From assembly GCA_947441325.1 (NCBI GenBank), contig CANETR010000107.1:1-6897 (forward strand): a stretch of 6,897 nt of DNA. The letters run 5' to 3'. Position 1 is the stretch's first letter. Each line of letters begins with the position of its first letter. Of this stretch, positions 1-6,739 are shown piece after piece. The DNA is from Saprospiraceae bacterium (GTDB lineage: Bacteria > Bacteroidota > Bacteroidia > Chitinophagales > Saprospiraceae). The position numbers were made by a program, and so were the translations under genes. The notes beneath the pieces are model-generated. The model was not told the origin of the DNA and did not search any database. It worked only from the letters and a program-made list of their open reading frames with translations.

Positions 1-405
1 AGCAGAAATTGTGTAAAAAGCTACAATTAAATACCAGCCGTATTTCATAAAAAAATTATACAGCGGATTGTAAGTAAAGGTAACCTTAGCTGCTTTTTGA
101 ATAATTTCGCAATCGCAAATATCCTTGCTGTTTGCCGCTTTATTGTAACATTCTATCAATTTTTTATCATTGATATCTACAACATTCCAATCGGTATAAT
201 CCTCATAAAATACTTTCCCCTCGCTCAGCATTTTTGAATAATTGGGTAAACCGGGTACAAAATAAGGCGCTGACAAACTGAACACTAATAAAAGCATCAA
301 CAGGGATTTAGCCTGATGAGCTGAAACCCTTTCTTTGAATATTAGTGAATAAAACAGCATTCCAACTGTTAAAAGCAGTGCGGAAAGCAAAAAATATGCT
401 ATCAT
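1..405 (-). CDS. M56 family (BlaR1/MecR1-like) membrane peptidase/sensor, N-terminal 135 residues only
   Basis: The gene is cut by the left window edge, so only 135 N-terminal residues are visible. Reading begins at an ATG at 405 (MIAYFLLSALLL). Hydrophobic segments lie at about residues 2-22, 33-50 and 117-135, and the third is still running at the edge. The roughly 65-residue loop between segments 2 and 3 is hydrophilic and carries three cysteines (C86, C97, C99). This layout, directly downstream of a BlaI-type repressor gene with a 35-base gap, is that of M56 membrane zinc proteases. In characterised BlaR1/MecR1 an extracytoplasmic signal activates a cytoplasmic HEXXH protease that inactivates the repressor. 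The protease motif would lie outside the window, so catalytic competence cannot be judged. No Shine-Dalgarno sequence is seen, as is normal in Bacteroidota. The family call rests on topology and context more than on sequence motifs. The inducing signal is unknown. Confidence 0.75.
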   Translation of the reverse strand, partial: MIAYFLLSALLLTVGMLFYSLIFKERVSAHQAKSLLMLLLVFSLSAPYFVPGLPNYSKMLSEGKVFYEDYTDWNVVDINDKKLIECYNKAANSKDICDCEIIQKAAKVTFTYNPLYNFFMKYGWYLIVAFYTISA

Positions 406-440
406 ATCAAATGATTTAGCTGAAAAAATCAGCAGTCAAA

Positions 441-824
441 TTATTCGGATTCTCCGCCTTTGTCAATAATTTTTCGCAATTCAGCCAATTCATCCATACT
501 TACTTTTTCATTTCCCATGAGTGTGGATAACAAAGAGCTGACCGATCCTGCAAAAACTTTCTCAACAGCAATATTTATAAATGCTTTTTGATATTCATCT
601 TTACTGATTAGCGGAACGTATTCGTGTGTGCGGCCGTGAGCAATATGGCCGATGCAGCCCTTTTTATCTTGTAAAATCCTGACAATCGTTGAAATTGTAT
701 TGTAAGCTGGCGCGGGGCTTTCGGGCCAATGTTCCAATATGTCTTTGACAAAACCTTTATTAAGTTTCCAAAGAACATCCATAACTTTGAGTTCAAGAGG
801 CGTAAGAATGGGAATACTGTTCAT
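441..824 (-). CDS. BlaI/MecI/CopY-family transcriptional repressor
   Basis: This is a 127-residue protein, the usual length for BlaI/MecI (about 120-130). The N-terminal winged helix-turn-helix runs from about residue 5 to 75. It opens with LTPLELKVMDVLWKL, has the recognition-helix region AYNTISTIVRIL (40-51), and the wing around residues 55-72 (GCIGHIAHGRTHEYVPLIS). The C-terminal helices (about 75-120) correspond to the dimerisation region that, in characterised homologues, is inactivated by the partner protease. The gene lies just upstream of the M56 gene on the same strand, so the two probably form one operon. In characterised systems the repressor also controls its own operon, and that is the likely arrangement here. 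Nothing beta-lactamase-like is visible, so the symbol blaI and a role in antibiotic resistance are not claimed. The start at 824 is chosen because it places the conserved N-terminal helix at the expected distance. Confidence 0.9.
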   Translation of the reverse strand: MNSIPILTPLELKVMDVLWKLNKGFVKDILEHWPESPAPAYNTISTIVRILQDKKGCIGHIAHGRTHEYVPLISKDEYQKAFINIAVEKVFAGSVSSLLSTLMGNEKVSMDELAELRKIIDKGGESE

Positions 825-913
825 GTAAGGAATTTTAAGAATTTACGATAAAATTAAACAATAGATTTAATAAAACCAATTTTTGAAAAGTAAAACTCCA
901 TAATCTTCAAATT

Positions 914-933
914 ATTTTATGTTGAAATAAAAT
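914..933. repeat. Small inverted repeat, possible repressor operator
   Basis: ATTTTAT (914-920) and ATAAAAT (927-933) are perfect 7-bp inverted arms separated by gttgaa. The dyad sits in the gap between the divergent repressor and phosphoesterase genes, right after a -7-like box reading toward the repressor gene. BlaI-family proteins bind dyads as dimers, so autoregulation is conceivable. The region is very AT-rich, however, and such a repeat can arise by chance. It does not contain the TACA/TGTA half-sites known from staphylococcal BlaI operators. Confidence 0.25.
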
Positions 934-937
934 CCAC

Positions 938-945
938 CAAAAATA
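938..945 (-). promoter_or_regulatory. Candidate -7 box for the BlaI/M56 operon
   Basis: On the minus strand this reads TATTTTTG, a full match to the Bacteroidota -7 consensus TAnnTTTG. The best -33-like element is a TTGG 17 bases upstream (963-966), slightly short of the usual 19-20 base spacing. It implies a leader of roughly 105 bases before the repressor start at 824. AT-richness makes chance matches common. Confidence 0.3.
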
Positions 946-1030
946 TTTCAATTTTAACAAAACCAATTAACAGAATTTTGCCAACTAAAAATTCTTTAAC
1001 AACAGATTAATTTGTTTTTTGGGCTGTATA

Positions 1031-1047
1031 AACCCTATCTTAGGGTT
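1031..1047. repeat. Perfect 7-bp inverted repeat in the phosphoesterase leader
   Basis: AACCCTATCTTAGGGTT consists of perfect 7-bp arms (1031-1037 and 1041-1047) around a 3-base centre. It contains three G:C pairs in an otherwise very AT-rich gap and lies 43 bases before the ATG at 1091. It could be a dimeric regulator's operator or a short hairpin in the 5' leader. There is no T-tract directly after it, so it is not an obvious terminator. The TTAGGG resemblance to telomere repeats is a single copy and not meaningful. Confidence 0.4.
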
Positions 1048-1090
1048 CTTAATTAAAAACAATTCAACCATAGTTTCTAAGTCATTAAAA

Positions 1091-2188
1091 ATGAATATAA
1101 TATTTAAGATCCTTATATGCTTTTCAATTTTAATTTTTAGCGCTTGTTCTAGTTCAAAAAAGCTGGCGGTGAATGGCGTTGAAGAATTATTGAGTTGTAA
1201 AAATTATCCCCTACCCTTTGGTGCTAATGCCTTAAGTAAAATCTCATTTGGTTCTTGCCAATCTCAGGACAATCCTATTCTCGCCCTCGATGTGATTGTT
1301 GACAACAAACCCGATCTATTCATTTATTTGGGCGACAATATTTATGGCGACACAGAAAATATGAAGGTTTTGGCAACAAAGTACAGTAAACTTTGCGCTC
1401 GGGCTTCTTTCAAAAAACTCTTTGAAACCTGCCCAATTATAGCCACCTGGGATGATCACGATTATGGGGCCAATGATGCCGGAAAGGAATACCCTCAAAA
1501 GGAAAATTCAAAGAGAATTTTTCTTGAATTTTGGGGCGAGCCCAAAGATTCTGATCGATTCAAACATGAGGGAATTTATACCTCCTACTATCTTGGACCT
1601 GAAGGAAAAAAAATTCAAATAATCCTACTTGACACCAGAACTTTCAGAAGTAAATTATTGCGCGCCAATGGCAAACCTTATCGCAACGACTACCGCCCAA
1701 ATAACGATAAATCTGCAACAATTTTAGGGGATGCACAATGGAAATGGTTGGCATCAGAGCTTGAAAAACCAGCAGATTTGAGAATTATTGGCAGTTCAAC
1801 ACAGTTTGGTATTGAATACAATGGCTATGAGTCTTGGGCAAATTTTCCACTTGAAAGAGAAAAAATGCTAAAACTTATCAAAGAAAAACAAGCTGAGCAC
1901 TTATTTTTCATCAGTGGCGATGTGCACTATGCCGAGCTTTCAAAGATTCAAAGCGAGGGATTGTTCCCGATTTATGACCTCACTTCGAGCGGGCTAAACA
2001 GGGACTGGCCGCATGTTGAACCAAATAAAAACCGTGTAGGCAAAGCCTGTGATCTTTTCAATTTTGGTACAATTGAGATTGATTGGGAGCAAAAAAAATT
2101 GAGCTTTCTTATTACAGACGCCTACAAAAAACTATGGTTCAGGGAGACAGTAAATTTTTCGGATTTGGAATTGGCCGAAAAAAAATAA
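1091..2188 (+). CDS. PhoD-like alkaline phosphatase/phosphodiesterase lipoprotein
   Basis: This is a 365-residue metallophosphoesterase of the alkaline phosphatase D family, expected to cleave phosphomono- or phosphodiesters in the cell envelope. The ATG at 1091 is chosen because it directly starts a lipoprotein signal peptide: MNIIFKILICF, a hydrophobic core, then FSAC with the lipidated Cys at 19. The reading frame stays open upstream to a TTG at 1019, but that would put 24 residues before the signal. Visible motifs are FGSCQ (53-57, Cys56 at the position of the metal-binding Cys of B. subtilis PhoD), LGDNIYGD (80-87), TWDDHDYGANDAG (119-131), LDTRTFR (180-186), GDAQWKWL (213-220), SSTQFG (235-240) and SGDVHYAELS (275-284). 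These give a complete set of Asp/Asn/His ligands. It is shorter than B. subtilis PhoD and lacks that protein's N-terminal domain. There is no twin-arginine motif, so export looks Sec-dependent. It is transcribed divergently from the BlaI-type gene. The substrate is unknown. Confidence 0.9.
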   Translation: MNIIFKILICFSILIFSACSSSKKLAVNGVEELLSCKNYPLPFGANALSKISFGSCQSQDNPILALDVIVDNKPDLFIYLGDNIYGDTENMKVLATKYSKLCARASFKKLFETCPIIATWDDHDYGANDAGKEYPQKENSKRIFLEFWGEPKDSDRFKHEGIYTSYYLGPEGKKIQIILLDTRTFRSKLLRANGKPYRNDYRPNNDKSATILGDAQWKWLASELEKPADLRIIGSSTQFGIEYNGYESWANFPLEREKMLKLIKEKQAEHLFFISGDVHYAELSKIQSEGLFPIYDLTSSGLNRDWPHVEPNKNRVGKACDLFNFGTIEIDWEQKKLSFLITDAYKKLWFRETVNFSDLELAEKK

Positions 2189-2212
2189 AGTCGGAGCAAA
2201 CTCCGACTTTAT
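2185..2212. terminator. Bidirectional intrinsic terminator between the phosphoesterase gene and mscL
   Basis: ATAAAGTCGGAG (2185-2196) pairs perfectly with CTCCGACTTTAT (2201-2212) around a CAAA loop, making a 12-bp stem. On the plus strand it is followed after a short gap by a T-rich stretch (2219-2229). On the minus strand it is followed by an eight-T run (the A run at 2178-2185), so it should work in both directions for the two converging genes. The phosphoesterase stop codon (2186-2188) is inside the left arm. Confidence 0.85.
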
Positions 2213-2219
2213 AAGATTA

Positions 2220-2618
2220 TTATTTTTTTAACAAATCCCTTATTTCTCCCAAAAGTTTAATTTCATCAGTTGGTTCTGGATTTGGAGCAGGTGCCTCTTC
2301 TTTTTTGCGTTGAACAGAATTTATAGTTTTAATCAGCATAAAAATAATTAGTGCCACTACAAGAAAATCAATAACTACCTGAATAAAATTCCCGTAGTTT
2401 ATCGTTACAGCGGGATTCTCTCCTGCAGCTGCCTTAATGGTAAAGGCTAGGTCAGTAAACTTAACTCCTCCAAGCAAAACACCTATTGGTGGCATGAGAA
2501 TGTCATTTACCGCTGAGGTTACAATTTTACCAAATGCTGCTCCGATAATTACACCCACTGCAAGATCCACAACATTGCCACGCATGGCAAATTCCTTAAA
2601 TTCTTTAAAAATACTCAT
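2220..2618 (-). CDS. mscL: Large-conductance mechanosensitive channel MscL
   Basis: This 132-residue inner-membrane channel forms homopentamers (known for the family) that open under membrane tension to release solutes during osmotic downshock. The match to E. coli MscL (136 residues) is close. The N-terminal amphipathic helix [14 protein letters not shown] (2-15) is nearly the same and residues 13-33 appear identical. TM1 covers about 16-46 with the pore-constriction positions L19 and V23, followed by MPPIG (42-46). The periplasmic loop runs from about 50 to 75. TM2 covers about 78-100 ([18 protein letters not shown]), then the basic RKKEE (104-108), a Pro/Ala-rich linker, and the C-terminal bundle helix [11 protein letters not shown]. 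The ATG at 2618 is chosen because it matches the E. coli start; the frame is open 33 residues further upstream but that part has no family likeness. It is a single-gene unit with its own promoter region, and ends at the shared hairpin. Confidence 0.97.
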   Translation of the reverse strand: MSIFKEFKEFAMRGNVVDLAVGVIIGAAFGKIVTSAVNDILMPPIGVLLGGVKFTDLAFTIKAAAGENPAVTINYGNFIQVVIDFLVVALIIFMLIKTINSVQRKKEEAPAPNPEPTDEIKLLGEIRDLLKK

Positions 2619-2675
2619 TTTATTGCTTTTATTTTGGTTAAGAAATAAATTAGGCCTAGCACACAAATTCTCTTG

Positions 2676-2706
2676 TAAATGTAGGCTTTTTTTATATTTC
2701 TGACAA
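2676..2706 (-). promoter_or_regulatory. Candidate promoter of mscL
   Basis: On the minus strand a TACATTTA (2676-2683) matches TAnnTTTG at all but the last fixed base. It is preceded, with a 20-base spacing, by TTG (2704-2706), as expected for the Bacteroidota -33/-7 architecture. It predicts a leader of about 50 bases before the ATG at 2618. Confidence 0.35.
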
Positions 2707-2757
2707 TTTTTAAACAATTAAATCAGATTGATTATTTCTAAACTTAGGCAAAGTTTT

Positions 2758-2765
2758 TACCTTTA
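2758..2765 (+). promoter_or_regulatory. Candidate -7 box for the M36 metalloprotease gene
   Basis: TACCTTTA followed by CA matches TAnnTTTG except at the last base and resembles the mscL box in this window (TACATTTACA). No convincing -33 element is found at the right spacing. It would give a leader of about 85 bases. An alternative nearer the gene is TAAATTTTG (around 2802-2810), which has one extra spacer base. Confidence 0.3.
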
Positions 2766-2771
2766 CAAAAT

Positions 2772-2788
2772 ATACTACCACATACTAC
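2772..2788 (+). repeat. Tandem 7-bp direct repeat with 10-bp period
   Basis: ATACTACCACATACTAC contains ATACTAC twice (2772-2778 and 2782-2788), starting 10 bases apart. That puts both copies on the same face of the DNA helix. It lies at or just after the predicted transcription start of the protease gene. It may be a regulator site or chance in AT-rich sequence. Confidence 0.3.
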
Positions 2789-2856
2789 AAAAAACTTATA
2801 ATTAAATTTTGCATAACTTAATCTATTAGCAAATTTCAACTCAACCAAACCTTTCT

Positions 2857-5800
2857 ATGTCAATTAACTATTCAAAAAAAATGCTGACATTGTTCCTGCT
2901 CCTATTGCCGGCAATGTCTTTATTTGCTCAAAACGAGGCCCTCATCAGAAATTTTCTGAATGAAAACAAAACTCAGCTGGAATTAAAAGATAGCGATATT
3001 CAGGATTGGGTAATTTATGACAATTACAGTTCAGCACACAATGGAGTGAGTCATATTTACATCAGACAAAAAATCAATGGCATAGAAATATACAACGCTG
3101 TTGCAAATTTTAACATCAAAAATGGCAGCGTAATCGGAATGGGCGATCGATTGCAAAGAAATATAAGCTCAAAAGTAAACAGCAATACTGCTTCAATAAC
3201 GCCAATTGAAGCTATTAGGTCTGCTGCAGCACAATTAAACCTGAATCTGACTGAAACTCCAAGAGCTTTGGAGCCGATCAGTAACCAACATTTTATTTTC
3301 AGCAATGCGGGCATTTCAAAAGAAAATATACCTGTAAAACTTGTGTATCAGCCAGGACCTGAGGGAGAACTGCTACTTGCATGGGATTTGAGTATTTATC
3401 AAAAAGATTCAAAACATTGGTGGTCGCTTCGCGTTGATGCTCAAAGCGGAAAAATATTGGATAAGGTTGATTGGGTTATCAGTTGTAATTTCGACCATGA
3501 TCAATTTGGCAAATGCAGTAATCCGAAACACCGAGCCAACAATAGTGTTAATCTGAGCAGCTTAAACTCAAATTCAATGCTGCCTGAACAGTATAGAGTT
3601 TTTGCCGAACCGGTAGAAAGTCCCAACCATGGTGTAAGATCTCTAAAAGTTAATCCAAGAGACAGCCTTGCCTCACCTTATGGATGGCACGATACCAATG
3701 GCGCTAACGGTGCAGAATTTACAATTACCCGTGGTAATAATGTATTTGCCTATGAAGACAGAAACGATGATGATGCAGCGGGCTACTCTCCTGATGGAAC
3801 AGCTGCCTTAAATTTCGATTTTCCGCTCAATCTCACACTTGCACCACAAACTAATGAAGATGCTGCCATTACGAACCTCTTTTACTGGAATAATCTGATG
3901 CATGACATGTGGTATCGCTACGGATTCACAGAAGCTGCCGGAAATTTTCAGCAAAACAACTATGGTAGAGGTGGCCTCGCTAATGATTATGTAAACGCAG
4001 AAGCACAAGATGGTGGCGGAACAAACAATGCCAACTTTGCCACTCCTACAGATGGAACTAATCCACGCATGCAAATGTACCTTTGGACTGGCGGAGGCGC
4101 TGGAGCCACAAATTTACTCACCGTTAACAGTCCTTCAACAATTGCTGGTGTTTACACAGCAACACAGGCGGCTTTTGGCCCAGGTGTTCCCACCACTCCT
4201 ATCACTGCAAATCTTGTACTTGCCGACGATGGCACTGCACCAACCAATGACGGCTGTACTGCTTTTGCAAATGCCGCAACTGTAAGTGGAAAAATAGCCT
4301 TGGTTTACAGGGGCAATTGTAATTTCGCAATAAAAGTAGCCAATGCTCAGGCAGCGGGTGCTTTGGCTGTAATAGTTGTGAATAATGCTGCAGGCGCACC
4401 TATCAATATGGGTGGTACAGATCCAACAATAACCATTCCTTCCATTATGGTTTCCGATGTAAATGGTGCTGCGCTTGCTGCACAGCTTGCAAATGGACAG
4501 ACTGTAAATGTTACCATTGTTGACCAAAATCCAAACGTGGACAAAGATGGCGATTTCGACAATGTGGTGATTGCCCACGAATATGGCCATGGAATTTCGA
4601 CCCGTCTCACAGGTGGGCCTTCAAATTCAAACTGTTTGAATAACGCCGAGCAAATGGGCGAAGGATGGTCTGACTTTTTCGGTCTAATGATGACCATGGA
4701 AGCTGGCGATACGGCAACTGATGCCCGCGGAATTGGCACTTATGCATCGGGCGAGCCTGTAACAGGTGGTGGCATTCGCAATGCACCTTATTGTACCGAT
4801 ATGACTGTGAATCCCTTCACCTATGACGATGTGAATAATACCGCCAACGTATCAGAGCCACACGGTATCGGTTTTGTATGGTGTACCATGCTTTGGGACC
4901 TCAATTGGGCAATGATCGACCGTTATGGTTTCAATCCCGATTTATTCAACGGAAACGGCGGTAACAATAAAACCATGCAATTGGTCATTGACGGATTGAA
5001 ACTGCAGCCTTGCAGCCCCGGTTTTGTCGATGGTCGCAATGCCATTTTGGCTGCTGATTCTATACTTTATGGTGGTGCCAATCAATGCCTTATTTGGGAA
5101 GTTTTCGCACGCAGAGGTCTTGGTTTTAGTGCCAATCAGGGAAGTTCGGGCAGCAGATCCGATCAGACCGAGGCTTTTGACCTTCCATCTTTCTGTCAGA
5201 TAGCAACTGCTTTACCAAATGCTGTTTTCAACAATACGCTCAGCTCTAGCTGCCGTGGAACGGTTTCTTTTACAGACCAATCGACCAACACGCCACAGAC
5301 CTGGAACTGGAACTTTGGCGATGGCAACGGTTCTACGTCTAGAAATCCCGTTCACACTTACAATAGCAGTGGCACTTATACGGTAACTTTAATTGTATCG
5401 AATAATCTGGGTGCAGACAGCACTACTGCAACTGTAAATATCAGTCTGCCAGCTCTGCCTTCAGTAAGCGATGCCACAATTTGTGCCGGACAGACTGCTA
5501 CCTTGAATGGTACAGCAAGCGGTGATATTGTTTGGTACGATGCAAATGGTACTGCTATTGACACTGGACTTACTTTCATTAGTGGCGTTTTAACATCCAA
5601 CAGCAGCTTTTTTGCTGAAAATGTTATTTTCTTCCCAGCCCAACAGGTTGGTCCGCTCAATGGTACAATTGGTACTGGCGGATACCATAACAATGCCTTT
5701 ACAGGTGCTCAAAACTTTACAGCAAGCAAGGCGCTTACGATTTTGTCGGCCTGGACAGATGCAGGATCTGCCGGACCAAGAACATTCTATATTTGGAATG

Positions 5801-6591
5801 GAAGCAATGCAAGCGGTACAAAAGTGGATTCAGTAACTGTAAATCTTGCTGCAGGTCAGCAGCGCGTTACGCTTAATCTTGAGGTGCCAGGACCAGGCGT
5901 TTACAGCTTAGGCGCCAGTAATGTAAACCTCTACAGAAACAATGCAGGAGCATCCTATCCTTATACGATTCCAAATCTTATTAGCATTACAAGCTCTTCG
6001 GCAACAACAAGTGCTTCAACCTTCTGGTATTATCTCTACGATTGGGAAGTTGCAGAAGCTGCCTGCCGCAGTCCAAGAACTCCAGTAAATGTAACAGTTG
6101 AAGGAGCTTATTTTAACTATAGTGCAAATGGCTTGGATGTTCTGTTCAGCGATGCTTCCAATGCCGCTACGAGCTGGGCATGGAATTTTGGCGATGGCAG
6201 CAGTTCAACAGACCAAAACCCGCAGCATAGCTACAATCAATCGGGCACTTATGTGGTTTCGCTCATTGTTAATGGCAATATAAATTGCCAATATGCAACA
6301 ACAATCAATGTAAATATCAACAGCACTACTGTGATCGAAGGAACAATTGAGGCAAATCTGCTTCCTAACCCTGCAAATAATGCTACTGTGCTCAACTTCA
6401 ATAATCCACTGAAATCTGATACTGAACTTCAGCTTATAGCTGTCGATGGCAAAGTAATCAGCAATCAAATTATGCCTGCTGGCACCCTCCGTCAGGCAAT
6501 TGAGCTGGATAAATTGAGCGCAGGTATGTACTTCATTCGCCTCAGAAGTGGCAACTTAAATACGACCTTAAAATTGTCAGTAAATAAATAA
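2857..6591 (+). CDS. T9SS-dependent M36 (fungalysin-type) metallopeptidase with PA, PKD and Ig-like domains
   Basis: This is a 1244-residue secreted zinc endopeptidase, probably degrading extracellular protein. The signal peptide is residues 1-24 (KK at 7-8, hydrophobic core, cut after LFA). The FTP-type propeptide follows (about 27-205; SHIYIRQKINGIEIYNA at 65-81), then a C210/C220 pair that may form a disulfide. The catalytic domain spans about 246-785. Zinc-site motif HEYGH is at 574-578 and the third ligand Glu602 is in MGEGWSDFFG, so the site is complete. A PA domain is inserted at about 413-557, just before the zinc motif (C467 and C488; GKIALVYRGNCNFAIKV). Next come PKD1 (about 790-867; WNFGDG at 818-823), an Ig-like domain beginning near 868 and closing near 1082 around a beta-rich insertion, PKD2 (about 1084-1160; WNFGDG at 1109-1114), and the T9SS type A tail (about 1163-1244; LLPNPANN, VDGKVI, LSAGMYFIRL). 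The ATG at 2857 is preferred over that at 2881 because it supplies the basic signal-peptide N-region. It is monocistronic, with its own terminator. Confidence 0.95.
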   Translation: MSINYSKKMLTLFLLLLPAMSLFAQNEALIRNFLNENKTQLELKDSDIQDWVIYDNYSSAHNGVSHIYIRQKINGIEIYNAVANFNIKNGSVIGMGDRLQRNISSKVNSNTASITPIEAIRSAAAQLNLNLTETPRALEPISNQHFIFSNAGISKENIPVKLVYQPGPEGELLLAWDLSIYQKDSKHWWSLRVDAQSGKILDKVDWVISCNFDHDQFGKCSNPKHRANNSVNLSSLNSNSMLPEQYRVFAEPVESPNHGVRSLKVNPRDSLASPYGWHDTNGANGAEFTITRGNNVFAYEDRNDDDAAGYSPDGTAALNFDFPLNLTLAPQTNEDAAITNLFYWNNLMHDMWYRYGFTEAAGNFQQNNYGRGGLANDYVNAEAQDGGGTNNANFATPTDGTNPRMQMYLWTGGGAGATNLLTVNSPSTIAGVYTATQAAFGPGVPTTPITANLVLADDGTAPTNDGCTAFANAATVSGKIALVYRGNCNFAIKVANAQAAGALAVIVVNNAAGAPINMGGTDPTITIPSIMVSDVNGAALAAQLANGQTVNVTIVDQNPNVDKDGDFDNVVIAHEYGHGISTRLTGGPSNSNCLNNAEQMGEGWSDFFGLMMTMEAGDTATDARGIGTYASGEPVTGGGIRNAPYCTDMTVNPFTYDDVNNTANVSEPHGIGFVWCTMLWDLNWAMIDRYGFNPDLFNGNGGNNKTMQLVIDGLKLQPCSPGFVDGRNAILAADSILYGGANQCLIWEVFARRGLGFSANQGSSGSRSDQTEAFDLPSFCQIATALPNAVFNNTLSSSCRGTVSFTDQSTNTPQTWNWNFGDGNGSTSRNPVHTYNSSGTYTVTLIVSNNLGADSTTATVNISLPALPSVSDATICAGQTATLNGTASGDIVWYDANGTAIDTGLTFISGVLTSNSSFFAENVIFFPAQQVGPLNGTIGTGGYHNNAFTGAQNFTASKALTILSAWTDAGSAGPRTFYIWNGSNASGTKVDSVTVNLAAGQQRVTLNLEVPGPGVYSLGASNVNLYRNNAGASYPYTIPNLISITSSSATTSASTFWYYLYDWEVAEAACRSPRTPVNVTVEGAYFNYSANGLDVLFSDASNAATSWAWNFGDGSSSTDQNPQHSYNQSGTYVVSLIVNGNINCQYATTINVNINSTTVIEGTIEANLLPNPANNATVLNFNNPLKSDTELQLIAVDGKVISNQIMPAGTLRQAIELDKLSAGMYFIRLRSGNLNTTLKLSVNK

Positions 6592-6611
6592 ATTATTGAT
6601 TTTAAGTATTT

Positions 6612-6650
6612 ACGGGCTGACCTTTTTTGCAAAGGTCAGCCCGTTTTTTA
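6612..6650 (+). terminator. Strong intrinsic terminator of the M36 protease gene
   Basis: ACGGGCTGACCTTT (6612-6625) pairs perfectly with AAAGGTCAGCCCGT (6631-6644) around a TTTGC loop. This 14-bp stem is followed by TTTTTTA and further T-rich sequence. It begins 20 bases after the stop codon and separates the protease gene from the next gene. Confidence 0.93.
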
Positions 6651-6739
6651 TTTTTTATTTTTTAAAACTTTTAATACAGACATTTAACTTATTTATATAT
6701 TTTCACAAAAAATTACTCAATAATTGAACTTTTCCCTTT

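Noticed and set aside
1..824. Beta-lactam resistance regulation by the BlaI/M56 pair
   Set aside because: No beta-lactamase or penicillin-binding gene is visible, and the sensor domain lies outside the window. Such pairs are widespread in Bacteroidota with other or unknown targets.
1031..1047. Telomere-like TTAGGG/CCCTAA sequence
   Set aside because: There is only one copy of each, as arms of a palindrome, with no tandem array. The context is bacterial.
1019..1090. N-terminal extension of the phosphoesterase from a TTG at 1019
   Set aside because: It would put 24 residues ahead of a clear lipoprotein signal peptide and would include the palindrome in coding sequence. The ATG at 1091 starts the signal directly.
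2651..2658. 8-bp palindrome TAGGCCTA in the mscL leader
   Set aside because: It has no spacer, does not extend further and has no second copy. It is too short to claim as a site.
2437..2703. Plus-strand open frame of 88 codons
   Set aside because: It lies antisense to the well-supported mscL gene, and its translation shows no recognisable domain or coding logic.
2619..2717. 33-residue N-terminal extension of mscL
   Set aside because: MscL proteins begin with the amphipathic helix right after Met, exactly as from 2618. The extension has no family likeness and overlaps the candidate promoter.
4135..4739. Minus-strand open frames of 151, 65 and 130 codons
   Set aside because: They are antisense shadows of the PA/catalytic part of the M36 gene, which is continuous and rich in family motifs. 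The shadow translations have odd composition and no domain.
5376..6468. Other short open frames on both strands in the 3' half of the protease gene
   Set aside because: All are contained in the M36 reading frame, start without promoter or spacing evidence, and have no recognisable features.
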